The notes below the pieces were generated by a model. It had not been told where the DNA came from, searched no databases, and saw only the letters and a program-made list of their open reading frames with translations. From Sulfuricurvum sp. (GTDB lineage Bacteria; Campylobacterota; Campylobacteria; Campylobacterales; Sulfurimonadaceae): a stretch of DNA of 30,934 nucleotides. Each line of letters opens with the position of its first letter. Positions within the stretch are counted from its first letter, which is position 1. Location of the stretch: assembly GCA_030679635.1 (NCBI GenBank), contig JAUXSZ010000219.1, forward strand, positions 1 through 30,934, in the 5' to 3' direction. Below are positions 15,350-22,040 of the stretch, piece after piece. The translations under genes were made by a program, and so were the position numbers.

Positions 15350-16027
15350 ATGATGGATATGAATCACATTGATTGGGAAAAGTCCGAACTCCTTCCCGTC
15401 ATCGTCCAAGACTCTACCACCCTTGAGGTGCTCATGATGGCGTACATGAACCGTGAAGCGCTAGAACTTTCCCTCTCCACACGTATTGCTCACTATTTTT
15501 CACGCTCCAAACAACGACTGTGGAAAAAAGGGGAGAGCAGCGGCCATTTGCAACATATTGACCGTTTTTTACTCGACTGCGATAACGATACACTTCTTAT
15601 CCTCGTGCGCCAGGATGGGGTCGCGTGTCATACGGGACGCAAATCGTGCTTTTTTACCGACATCGAATCGGGCAAAACAATCAGCGAGCCGCAAATCGAT
15701 ACGGTAAGTACCTACGGTATCATTGATGAGCTTTACCATACGATCCTTTCACGAAAAAATGCGGACCCAGCAACCTCATGGACAGCGAAGCTTCTCAGCA
15801 AGGGCGATAACGCCATCTTGAAAAAAGTGGTCGAAGAGGCAGGAGAATTTTCGTTTGCCGTCAAAGATAACGATGAAAATGAAATAATTTATGAATGTGC
15901 CGATTTAGTCTATCATGTCCTCGTCGCATTGGGACATAAAAATATTTCTCCCGATCGCATTAAACAAGAGCTTATCCGTCGTTTTGGGATGAGCGGGATC
16001 GCGGAGAAGAACGCAAGGGTCAAATGA
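15350..16027 (+). CDS. hisIE: Bifunctional phosphoribosyl-AMP cyclohydrolase / phosphoribosyl-ATP pyrophosphatase
   Basis: 225 residues that catalyse the second and third steps of histidine synthesis. The HisI domain (about 1-115) shows YFSRSKQRLWKKGESSGH, the metal site DCDND (77-81), and Cys93 and Cys100 in CHTGRKSCFF. The HisE domain (about 125-215) shows LLSKGDNAILKKVVEEAGEF and YECADLVYHVLVAL, an all-alpha MazG-like pyrophosphatase. Fusion of the two is common in bacteria. The N-terminus may begin at the second Met. Its stop overlaps the next ATG by 4 bases (ATGA). Confidence 0.95.
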   Translation: MMDMNHIDWEKSELLPVIVQDSTTLEVLMMAYMNREALELSLSTRIAHYFSRSKQRLWKKGESSGHLQHIDRFLLDCDNDTLLILVRQDGVACHTGRKSCFFTDIESGKTISEPQIDTVSTYGIIDELYHTILSRKNADPATSWTAKLLSKGDNAILKKVVEEAGEFSFAVKDNDENEIIYECADLVYHVLVALGHKNISPDRIKQELIRRFGMSGIAEKNARVK

Positions 16028-16539
16028 AAACGGACATACTCACTTTTATCCATACATTAAATCTTTATGATTATCTCCTGTTTGGAGGAATCATATTTTT
16101 ATTTTTATTTCTGCTCATATTATCAATACTCTTTCGGCATAAGCAAACCTTAGCGATCTCGTTTGTCCTCTTGGCATTTATAACATTAATAACGGCCCCT
16201 ATCGGCGGCTACATAGCGCTTCATGCACTTCTTTACAAGCATACGATTACCCTGACTACCGTCAAAGATCTAGAGTTTACCGAAGCGCTCATCATCAAAG
16301 GGGATCTTAACAATACCTCAAAAAAGACGTTCCGAGAATGTACTCTGTATGTGGGTGTATCGAAAGTTTCTTCAATTTCCTTTCTCAATAAACTCGACCC
16401 CTATTTTCCGTTTCGACGACAAACTCTTTCCCTATCCGGCCCAATTTCCCCAAAAGAGACCCAGACATTTAAACTGCTAATCCAACCCTTCAAGTATCCA
16501 AAACGCCATAGTGTAACGGTATTTGGACAATGCAGATAA
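16024..16539 (+). CDS. DUF2393-like membrane-anchored protein, first copy
   Basis: 171 residues with two N-terminal hydrophobic helices (about 17-36 and 43-68), followed by a roughly 100-residue domain likely outside the membrane. That domain has beta-sandwich-like strands (TITLTTVKDLEFTEALIIKG, ECTLYVGVSKV, TQTFKLLIQPF). The organisation fits the DUF2393 family of Campylobacterota, though I assign it from memory of layout, not alignment. It is translationally coupled to hisIE (4-base overlap) and to the next gene (10-base overlap). No catalytic motif is visible. Confidence 0.65.
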   Translation: MKTDILTFIHTLNLYDYLLFGGIIFLFLFLLILSILFRHKQTLAISFVLLAFITLITAPIGGYIALHALLYKHTITLTTVKDLEFTEALIIKGDLNNTSKKTFRECTLYVGVSKVSSISFLNKLDPYFPFRRQTLSLSGPISPKETQTFKLLIQPFKYPKRHSVTVFGQCR

Positions 16540-17066
16540 GCTTAACTCTCTGGCACTATTCAGCCATCATTCTTATCACGGCATTGTTGATTTTTTCCAT
16601 CATTTATACCTTGCAACAAAAAGAGTTATCTTCAAAAGGCTCCTTTATCGCTACGTATGTTGTTGCGGCATTTGCTCTGCTGAGTATCTCCTTTATCAGC
16701 ATTAATCAACAGACTCAAAAGGTGATCTTACTCAACTACAAAAATCACCGCCTTCTCTCTACTGAACAGATTGTTTTCACGGGATCAGTCCGAAATGTAG
16801 GTGATTATACGGTCAGTGAAGTTGAAATTGAAATCAAAATATTTGATAAAGGGATAAAAAAACAAGGGAGACCCTTATACGAATCGACCGCTTTTAGAGA
16901 TGCTTACGGTCTCTACGATTCCGATAACCAACCCAAATCTTTCGTCATCCGTCAAAAAGTGGCTACGGATTTAGAACCGGGACACAGTCAACGATTTGTG
17001 ATGGCTGTCGACTACCCCTCACACTTCAAAGGTTTTACCGATAAGGCCCGCCTCATTACTCACTAA
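16530..17066 (+). CDS. DUF2393-like membrane-anchored protein, second copy
   Basis: 178 residues laid out like the preceding protein: two hydrophobic helices (about 7-26 and 38-57) and a soluble domain with strands (EQIVFTGSVRNVGDYTVSEVEIEIKIFD, FVMAVDYPSHFKGF). The VRNVGDYTVSEVEIEI segment resembles the FxxxGxVxNxGxxxVxxVxVxV pattern of FxLYD-type beta-sandwich domains. The pair looks like an old tandem duplication with strong divergence. It is the last gene of the operon and overlaps the convergent radical SAM gene by 4 bases. Function unknown. Confidence 0.65.
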   Translation: MQISLTLWHYSAIILITALLIFSIIYTLQQKELSSKGSFIATYVVAAFALLSISFISINQQTQKVILLNYKNHRLLSTEQIVFTGSVRNVGDYTVSEVEIEIKIFDKGIKKQGRPLYESTAFRDAYGLYDSDNQPKSFVIRQKVATDLEPGHSQRFVMAVDYPSHFKGFTDKARLITH

Positions 17067-18025
17067 TATTTGAGCCCTATTCTTTTAAGAGAGTGATTAA
17101 CAGCCCTTAATTGACTGTTTTTGTCACGGCACCATTGCGGAGCGATTAACGATTCATCATTGATTCCTGCACTGATCCGCTGCACGCTGACATGAGAAGG
17201 TTTTGCCCTCAATGCTTCACACAATACGTCCAGATACAGCTCCTCACTGATAGGGGTAAACTCGCCGCGCCCATATTCATTCGCCAAAGCGGTCCGCTTA
17301 ACGACGTACAACGGATGATATTTCACCGAATCAATCCCCAAACCGTAGGCTGCATAAGCCGTTTGAAGCATCATCTCTTTGTCTTCTCCGGGAAGCCCAA
17401 ATATCAGATGCCCGCATACGTTCAGCCCATGGGCTTTGGCTTTTTGTATCGCGCTTTTGACATTTTGGCTGTCATGCCCGCGATTTATCTTTATGAGCGT
17501 CTCGTCAAAAATCGATTGAATACCAAACTCTATCCATATCTCGGTTCTTTTTGAGAGTTCGCCCAGATACTCAAAGGTCTCATCACTGATGCTGTCCGAG
17601 CGTGTCCCTATGCTCAATCCCACAACATTATCAAAGGTTAATGCTTTTTCATACAAAGCTTTCAGGGTGCTCAAGGGGGCATAGGTGTTGGTGAAGCTCT
17701 GAAAATAGACCAGATATTTTTGGGTGCCGTTTTGGGAAGTGAGTTTTTTTGAAAGGGCGTTAAATTGCCACTCAAGCTGCTGGAGCTGCTGATCCAAATG
17801 GGGATTTTCCTGCGAGTCTAAATTAAGAAAAAAACCTTTTAAGGGCTTTACTTTATCCAGACTCGGACTGAAGGAGTCGTTCTCACAAAAGGTACACCCC
17901 CCTTTTGCGACAGTACCGTCAATATTTGGGCAGGTGAATCCAGAAATCGATACGGGAACTTTGGATACTTTAGTTCCAAATTTTTCACTCAAATATTGCC
18001 CGAATGTAAAAATTTGTTCCCGCAT
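17063..18025 (-). CDS. Radical SAM protein, TIGR01212/YhcC family
   Basis: 320 residues. The iron-sulfur cysteines are Cys32, Cys44 and Cys47 in GFTCPNIDGTVAKGGCTFC. This is the long-spaced form typical of the TIGR01212/YhcC family, not the classic CxxxCxxC. GIQSIFDETLIKINRGHD and GHLIFGLPGE are shared with Elp3-like radical SAM enzymes. The reaction is not established. It is the last gene of trxB-dapB-purF-radical SAM, 9 bases after the purF stop, and the weak Shine-Dalgarno AAGAG fits coupled translation. It converges on, and overlaps by 4 bases, the second DUF2393-like gene. Confidence 0.88.
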   Translation of the reverse strand: MREQIFTFGQYLSEKFGTKVSKVPVSISGFTCPNIDGTVAKGGCTFCENDSFSPSLDKVKPLKGFFLNLDSQENPHLDQQLQQLEWQFNALSKKLTSQNGTQKYLVYFQSFTNTYAPLSTLKALYEKALTFDNVVGLSIGTRSDSISDETFEYLGELSKRTEIWIEFGIQSIFDETLIKINRGHDSQNVKSAIQKAKAHGLNVCGHLIFGLPGEDKEMMLQTAYAAYGLGIDSVKYHPLYVVKRTALANEYGRGEFTPISEELYLDVLCEALRAKPSHVSVQRISAGINDESLIAPQWCRDKNSQLRAVNHSLKRIGLKY

Positions 18026-18034
18026 ATTTTGCTC

Positions 18035-19384
18035 TTAAACGATGTATTTGCCGGTAAAACAGGCCGTACAATACTTATCGTCATCTGCATTAACACTGCG
18101 AAGCAAGGCATCGTTGGTTAAATACGCCAGAGAATCCGCTTCTATAAAGGCGCAAATCTCAGCGTTCGTCATGTTAGAAGCAATCAGTTTGTCTTTATCA
18201 GGTGTGTCCACTCCGTAAAAACATGGGTCGGTTGTCGGCGGACTGGAGATACGCATATGAACTTCCGCAGCCCCTGCTTCTTTGAGCATACGTACAATAC
18301 GGCGACTCGTGGTACCGCGCACGATGGAATCGTCCACAACAATCAATCGCTTCCCTCGTATAAGATCATCAATCGGGGAAAGTTTCATTTTGACTTTCAA
18401 ATCACGCATCTCTTGGGTAGGCTCAATAAACGTACGGCCAATGTAATGATTGCGCATAATCGCCATTTCAAACGGGATACCGCTGGCTTGCGCATAACCG
18501 ATAGCCGCAGGAACACCTCCATCGGGAACGGGAACCACCATATCCGCCTCAACTGGCTGTACCTTTGCCAGTTCTTTCCCCATTGCTTTACGCATGGTAT
18601 AGACATTTTGGTTGTACACATTGGAATCGGGACGGGCAAAATAGACGTATTCAAAAATACAGTGCTTAGGGGTAGGCTCGTAGACTTTGATCGATTGCGG
18701 GGCTTTCCCTTTTTCAAAAATAAGAAGCTCACCCGGCTCAACGTCCCGAATAAATTCCGCACCAATCAGATCAAAAGCGCAGGTCTCAGACGCCACAACA
18801 TACCCATCACCTACACGCCCTAAGCTCAAGGGACGGAAACCGAAACGGTCACGCATCGCGAACATTTTAGATCGACTTAAAAAGACGAGAGAATAGGCCC
18901 CCTCGATTTTCTTAACCGCATCAATGATACGGTCCGTCAAATGAAGCTGATCGCTTTTAGCAATCAAATGGATCAGATTTTCCGTATCCATAAAGGTTTG
19001 AAAAATTGCCCCTTTTTTGATCAGGGCGTCCCGCACCTCTTTGGCATTCGTCAAGTTTCCGTTATGGACAATGGCCATCTCTCCCAAATCATAGCGGGCA
19101 AACACCGGCTGCGCATCCAAAATAGAGTCATCACCCGCCGTCGAATAACGGGTGTGGCCGATCGCCATATCCCCTTTTAGGGTGTTGAGCTTTTGGGTAT
19201 CAAAGACTTGCGTCACTAGCCCCCGATCTTTGATCGTATACAGCTTTTCACCATCACTCGTACTGATTCCAGCAGCCTCCTGCCCTCGATGCTGCATCGC
19301 ATGAAGAGAAAAATAGGCTAACTTGGAAGCCTCGGCATGGTCAAATATTCCAATAACGGCACACTTTTCGTTTAAACTACGCAT
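18035..19384 (-). CDS. purF: Amidophosphoribosyltransferase (Fe-S type)
   Basis: 449 residues, the first committed step of purine synthesis (PRPP plus glutamine to phosphoribosylamine). A 7-residue propeptide precedes the nucleophile Cys8 (NEK-CAVIGIF). The Ntn glutaminase domain (8-240) has HTRYSTAG and HNGNL. The phosphoribosyltransferase domain has the PRPP loop VVDDSIVRGTT (349-359). Cys242, Cys388, Cys439 and Cys442 (CIFEYVYF, CFYGVD, CTAC) match in context the four [4Fe-4S] ligands of Bacillus subtilis PurF, so this is the propeptide-processed, oxygen-sensitive class. AAGGAG precedes the ATG by 6 nt. It lies 9 bases after dapB. Confidence 0.97.
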   Translation of the reverse strand: MRSLNEKCAVIGIFDHAEASKLAYFSLHAMQHRGQEAAGISTSDGEKLYTIKDRGLVTQVFDTQKLNTLKGDMAIGHTRYSTAGDDSILDAQPVFARYDLGEMAIVHNGNLTNAKEVRDALIKKGAIFQTFMDTENLIHLIAKSDQLHLTDRIIDAVKKIEGAYSLVFLSRSKMFAMRDRFGFRPLSLGRVGDGYVVASETCAFDLIGAEFIRDVEPGELLIFEKGKAPQSIKVYEPTPKHCIFEYVYFARPDSNVYNQNVYTMRKAMGKELAKVQPVEADMVVPVPDGGVPAAIGYAQASGIPFEMAIMRNHYIGRTFIEPTQEMRDLKVKMKLSPIDDLIRGKRLIVVDDSIVRGTTSRRIVRMLKEAGAAEVHMRISSPPTTDPCFYGVDTPDKDKLIASNMTNAEICAFIEADSLAYLTNDALLRSVNADDDKYCTACFTGKYIV

Positions 19385-19393
19385 CTATGCTCC

Positions 19394-20167
19394 TTAGGCC
19401 AATTCCAAACAATCGCTGACATTATACAATCCGTTCCCTTTGCCAACCAACCATTTTGCTGCACGAATAGCACCTTTTGAAAAGGTATTACGACTGGTTG
19501 CCGTATGGTGCAGTTCCACGAATTCACCGTCATTGTAAAATCCAACGGTATGACGCCCGACGATATCCCCTCCGCGCAACGCCATAACCGCAATTTCATC
19601 TTTACTCCGCTCCCCGATATTGCCGTCACGCCCGCTTACACGAACCGCATCCAGATCCAAGTTTCGGCCCAATGCTGCTGAATGAGCAAGGGTCAATGCC
19701 GTACCGCTTGGAGCATCTTTTTTATGACGGTGATGTTGCTCCACGATCTCAATATCAAACCCCTCAAGCGTTTTAGCAGCGGTATGTACCAGCTTGTTGA
19801 GAAGGGCTACCCCCAAGGACATGTTGGTCGCGTACAGAATCGGCATCGATTCGCTGGCCATTTTTAACAGATTCATCTGATGCGCATCCAATCCTGTCGT
19901 CCCGATAACAAGCGGCTTAGGATTTTTCATCGCACACTCAAGCAACTGTTGCGTTGCGTCCGGCAAAGAAAAGTCAATGATGACATCAGAACTTTTGAGC
20001 AAAGTAGCCATATCGTTTGTGACCAGAACAGAGGGGTCTATCGAAAAATCCAGCTCATCGCGTACAAATACAGCACTCAAAGAGATTTCACTCTCATGAT
20101 GCAAATCATCAATAATCAATTTTCCGACGCGTCCGCCCGCTCCAAATACACCTACTCTGATCATCAT
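19394..20167 (-). CDS. dapB: 4-hydroxy-tetrahydrodipicolinate reductase
   Basis: 257 residues, an NAD(P)H-dependent step in lysine and meso-diaminopimelate synthesis. The Rossmann loop VGVFGAGGRVGK is at the N-terminus and the signature VEQHHRHKKDAPSGTAL (near residues 140-158) carries the catalytic His and Lys. The frame begins ATG-ATG. AAAGG is 4 nt from the first and 7 nt from the second, so translation may start at 20164. It lies 11 bases after the trxB stop and 9 bases before purF. C. jejuni also has dapB next to purF (Cj0197c/Cj0196c). Confidence 0.96.
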   Translation of the reverse strand: MMIRVGVFGAGGRVGKLIIDDLHHESEISLSAVFVRDELDFSIDPSVLVTNDMATLLKSSDVIIDFSLPDATQQLLECAMKNPKPLVIGTTGLDAHQMNLLKMASESMPILYATNMSLGVALLNKLVHTAAKTLEGFDIEIVEQHHRHKKDAPSGTALTLAHSAALGRNLDLDAVRVSGRDGNIGERSKDEIAVMALRGGDIVGRHTVGFYNDGEFVELHHTATSRNTFSKGAIRAAKWLVGKGNGLYNVSDCLELA

Positions 20168-20178
20168 AAAACCTTTAT

Positions 20179-21126
20179 TTAGTTATGAAAGTGCTCATCC
20201 ACATACCCGATCGCTTGCAATGCTGCAACCGCACCATCACCCGCTGCGCATACCACTTGTTTTGGTGCTTCGATACGCATATCACCCGCTGCAAACAAGC
20301 CTGCAACCGATGTTCTCATGCTAAGATCAACTTTTACCTCGCCCGAGGGTGACATATCACATAAAAAACTGCCGTCTTCTTGCATCAAGACTTGATTGTT
20401 CACGTTGTTACCGACAAAAACAAAAACACCCGGTGCATCAATCTGTCGTGTTGTTCCGTCTTTGAGAGCAACGCGCAAACCGCTTACGCCCATCGCATTC
20501 CCCAATACTTCTTCAGGAATAGCATTGAGCACCAGTTCAATATTTTCCGTAGCTTTTACGCGCGCAATCGTATTAGGCGCCGATCGAAACGTATCACGAC
20601 GGTGGATGAGATAAACCTTAGAGCATATTTTAGCCAAATAGAGCGCTTCTTCCAAGGCGGTATCCCCTCCTCCGATGACAGCCACTTCTTTTCCTTTGTA
20701 GAAAAAGCCATCACATGTTGCACACGTACTCACACCACGACCAAAAAAAGTATCTTCCGCCAAAAATCCCGCTCGCTTAGGAGTAGAACCCGTACAAACG
20801 ATGACACTTTTGGCATTTTCGCTCTTACCGTCTGATGTATGAATAGCAAAAGTACCATCCTCATTGCGAGAAACACGCGTCACTTCGGACATCTCATGCT
20901 TCAGTCCAAAACGCTGACACTGCTCAGGCCATGGAATCATCAAATCCATACCGCTCAAGTTATGCGCCGTTGCCCCCGGATAGTTCTCAATCTCAGAACT
21001 CATCGTGATCTGACCGCCCGGCATCCCTTTTTCATACATGATGACATCGTCCAATCCACCGCGTGTCGCGTATAAACCTGCCGTAAGACCTGCCGGTCCT
21101 CCCCCAATGATTGCACAATCCAACAT
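20179..21126 (-). CDS. trxB: Thioredoxin reductase
   Basis: 315-residue FAD/NADPH disulfide reductase that reduces TrxA. The FAD motif GGGPAGLTAG is at the N-terminus, the redox-active CATC near residue 134, the NADPH motif GGGDTALEEA just after it, and GLFAAGDMR near the C-terminus. The ATG at 21124-21126, with AGAGG about 7 nt upstream, gives the normal family N-terminus (MLDCAIIGGG). An ATG 14 codons upstream is rejected because it coincides with a -10 box (21164-21169). It heads the trxB-dapB-purF-radical SAM operon. Confidence 0.97.
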   Translation of the reverse strand: MLDCAIIGGGPAGLTAGLYATRGGLDDVIMYEKGMPGGQITMSSEIENYPGATAHNLSGMDLMIPWPEQCQRFGLKHEMSEVTRVSRNEDGTFAIHTSDGKSENAKSVIVCTGSTPKRAGFLAEDTFFGRGVSTCATCDGFFYKGKEVAVIGGGDTALEEALYLAKICSKVYLIHRRDTFRSAPNTIARVKATENIELVLNAIPEEVLGNAMGVSGLRVALKDGTTRQIDAPGVFVFVGNNVNNQVLMQEDGSFLCDMSPSGEVKVDLSMRTSVAGLFAAGDMRIEAPKQVVCAAGDGAVAALQAIGYVDEHFHN

Positions 21127-21163
21127 ATAAAACCCTCTGCTTTTTGTTAATCTAATTGCACGT

Positions 21164-21169
21164 ATCATA
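21164..21169 (-). promoter_or_regulatory. -10 promoter of trxB-dapB-purF-radical SAM
   Basis: TATGAT preceded by GTG on the minus strand, with a leader of about 30 nt to the trxB ATG at 21126. It separates trxB from trxA, whose terminator lies about 100 bases upstream. Confidence 0.5.
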
Positions 21170-21268
21170 CACTTTTGGAGTTAAGCCATAACCCCATGAG
21201 AATAAAGCAAAAAATCATTTTAGAAAACTTTTAGACTAATGAAAAAGAGGTGTATAAAAGAGGAAATC

Positions 21269-21284
21269 TGACCCGAAAGGGTCA
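21269..21284 (-). terminator. Probable terminator after trxA
   Basis: Perfect 6-bp GC-rich arms TGACCC / GGGTCA with a 4-nt loop, just after the trxA stop. On the minus strand GATTTCCTCTTTT follows, a loose pyrimidine-rich tail and not a clean T-run. Confidence 0.5.
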
Positions 21285-21289
21285 AGAGA

Positions 21290-21607
21290 TTATAGAAGAG
21301 AGTTGATTTTGTCAGCGAAAGCTTGCTTAGAAGCGGCGCCAACCATTTGGTCTACCATCTCACCGTTTTTGAAGAAAAGGATTGTAGGGATAGAACGGAT
21401 ACCGTATTTAACAGCGATATCTTGCTCTTCATCTGTGTTTACTTTACAGATTTTCGCGATTCCCTCGAAATCATTCGCCAATTCTTCGATAACGGGAGCG
21501 ATCATGCGACAAGGTCCACACCATGGTGCCCAAAAGTCAACAAGTGCAACGCCTTCTTTTGTAATTTCTTCGAAATTTGATGCCGTCAATTCAACGTATT
21601 TGCCCAT
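21290..21607 (-). CDS. trxA: Thioredoxin
   Basis: 105-residue thioredoxin with the classical WCGPC active site (Cys30, Cys33) in LVDFWAPWCGPCRM. The cis-Pro loop (IRSIPTILFF) and the terminal GAASKQAFADKI helix are present. It is a cytoplasmic dithiol donor for Bcp and other enzymes in this window's redox set. AAGGA lies about 7 nt before the ATG, and a TATAAT box at 21640-21645 gives it its own promoter, separate from trxB. Confidence 0.98.
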   Translation of the reverse strand: MGKYVELTASNFEEITKEGVALVDFWAPWCGPCRMIAPVIEELANDFEGIAKICKVNTDEEQDIAVKYGIRSIPTILFFKNGEMVDQMVGAASKQAFADKINSLL

Positions 21608-21639
21608 TGTAGTTCCTTAATTTAGGTTTATATGCGGCT

Positions 21640-21645
21640 ATTATA
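21640..21645 (-). promoter_or_regulatory. -10 promoter of trxA
   Basis: TATAAT on the minus strand with T-rich segments upstream (GGTTTTCAC, CGTTTTAAAG). The predicted start near 21633 gives a leader of about 26 nt. Confidence 0.65.
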
Positions 21646-21704
21646 ACGCCCCTTTCTTTAAAACGACTTATTGTGAAAACCTCATCAATTTTTTCAACTA
21701 ATTG

Positions 21705-22037
21705 CTATAAAGTGATATTTTCTATCCACTCAATTCCCTCATCCGAAACGATGAGAGCATCAATACAGTAATCGCCATTAAGTCTTTTTTGCTGTAGATA
21801 GGTTTGGATGGCACGGTTGAGTTTTTGAAGTTTTGATCGGGTGATGTTATGCACGGCGGACTCATAGGTCACGCCGCTTTTCACCTCAACGAAATGGAGG
21901 ACATTCTCTTTGAACGCGATGATGTCAATTTCACCAAATCGGTTGTAGACATTTCGATCAATGATTCGACAACCGTGTGACCTGAGATATTCGCAAGCGC
22001 GATCTTCGGCAATATTTCCTTTTGCCTTGGTATGCAC
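21705..22037 (-). CDS. UPF0102/YraN family endonuclease-like protein
   Basis: 110 residues with the full UPF0102 pattern: KGNIAEDRACEYL helix, NRFGEIDIIAF strand pair, and FVEVKSG. The E-x(n)-GEID-x(n)-EVK arrangement is that of PD-(D/E)XK nucleases such as Holliday-junction resolvases, but nuclease function is not established for the family. The start codon is GTG (22035-22037), 3 bases after the fdhA stop, with GGAT about 9 nt upstream, so translation is probably coupled to fdhA. Campylobacter and Helicobacter also have a UPF0102 gene close to trxA/trxB. Confidence 0.88.
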   Translation of the reverse strand: MHTKAKGNIAEDRACEYLRSHGCRIIDRNVYNRFGEIDIIAFKENVLHFVEVKSGVTYESAVHNITRSKLQKLNRAIQTYLQQKRLNGDYCIDALIVSDEGIEWIENITL

Positions 22038-22040
22038 TTT

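Noticed and set aside
18257..18823. Plus-strand open frame of 188 codons
   Set aside because: Antisense to purF, composition atypical of real proteins (many Asn, His, Arg) and no ribosome binding site.
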